From Sulfuricella sp. (GTDB lineage Bacteria > Pseudomonadota > Gammaproteobacteria > Burkholderiales > Sulfuricellaceae), in contig JAIOJM010000185.1 of assembly GCA_019911785.1 (NCBI GenBank), positions 1 through 5,334 of the forward strand: a DNA stretch of 5,334 nucleotides, read 5' to 3'. The translations under genes were made by a program, and so were the position numbers. The first letter of the stretch is position 1. The number at the start of each line of letters is the position of its first letter. Under the pieces are notes generated by a model. That model did no database searches and was not told the DNA's origin. It worked only from the letters and a program-made list of their open reading frames with translations. Below, one piece after another: positions 5,051 through 5,334 of this stretch.

Positions 5051-5290
5051 CGGGTTTTGTGTGCGCTTCGCGCAATTTGTTTGATGCCGGGGCTGCCCGG
5101 CGGCAGGTCACTTTTCTTGCTTCGCCAAGAAAAGCTAACCAAAAGAAGGCGACCCACCCGCACCGGCCCTTCGGGCTTCCCTCGGTTTTCCGAAAAGATC
5201 GGGCGGCTGCGGAACTCGCGATGCGCGCTCAGACAGTCCTCGCCGACTGCCCCCGACCTTTTCGGAAAACCGAGGCGGTGCTGAGGGGGA
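5051..5290 (+). repeat. Multi-hairpin repeat element, copy C (forward)
   Basis: A forward copy with the same order of hairpins as A and B: GCGC-TTC-GCGC mini-hairpin (about 5063-5073), GCCGGG/CCCGGC (5086-5091 with 5096-5101), the hairpin 5106-5140, and the long hairpin with 24-bp arms 5180-5203 and 5252-5275 (one A/C mismatch) around a 48-nt loop. The core is 5207-5243. From 5137 to 5256 it is identical to copy B over about 120 bases. Homology to B starts abruptly at 5051 and stops at 5290. No gene is called here. Confidence 0.9.
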
Positions 5291-5334
5291 AGCGGGTGGT
5301 GTGTGGAGAGCCGAGAAATAGGGTTGGACTCGGT

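Noticed and set aside
4033..5290. CRISPR array
   Set aside because: The repeats are few, inverted relative to each other, long and of varying spacing. There are no short direct repeats with spacers of constant length.

Overview
The window looks like chromosomal DNA of a GC-rich betaproteobacterium, perhaps from the Nitrosomonadales/Rhodocyclales side. The reasons are a MetK of 388 residues with beta-like sequence, two lipid A-type acyltransferase genes divergent from metK (an arrangement I recall from Betaproteobacteria), and high GC at third codon positions. The species cannot be fixed from the sequence alone.

Left part (1-2335) is a leftward-reading run. In order of transcription it holds a TTG-started HX4E acyltransferase (2335-1451), an HX4D acyltransferase (1384-512) and a CoA-binding_2 (YccU-like) protein whose 3' end leaves the window (394 or 406 to 1). 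The two acyltransferases should add secondary acyl chains to lipid A at the inner membrane. Each intergenic gap in this run carries an imperfect inverted repeat of a simple-sequence-like intergenic family: 1389-1484 (GTGAGGA type) and 425-503 (GGACGCAAAGG type). The first supplies the stop codon and the last ten residues of the upstream gene.

Centre (2336-3713) holds a compact divergent promoter region in which the two predicted -10 boxes overlap, the metK leader, metK (2495-3661; S-adenosylmethionine synthase) and a strong intrinsic terminator.

Right part (3716-5334) has no metabolic gene and is dominated by repeats. Three copies (A 3716-about 3940 forward, B 4033-4273 reverse, C 5051-5290 forward) of one multi-hairpin element can be aligned by hand. 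B and C are about 94% identical and form a large inverted repeat around a 777-bp AT-richer island. All three carry a long hairpin whose loop is exactly 48 nt and contains a 37-nt core that is identical in B and C and differs at two positions in A. The stem sequence of A is entirely different from that of B/C but still self-complementary. Inside the island lies a second, inner pair of inverted TGACCC-type tandem repeats. These bracket a secreted DUF2059-like protein gene (4455-4883) and a 29-codon 3' relic of another gene (4903-4989 region, minus strand).

The left and centre are ordinary housekeeping DNA. The hairpin element family and its nested arrangement around a cargo gene are what deserve a second look.
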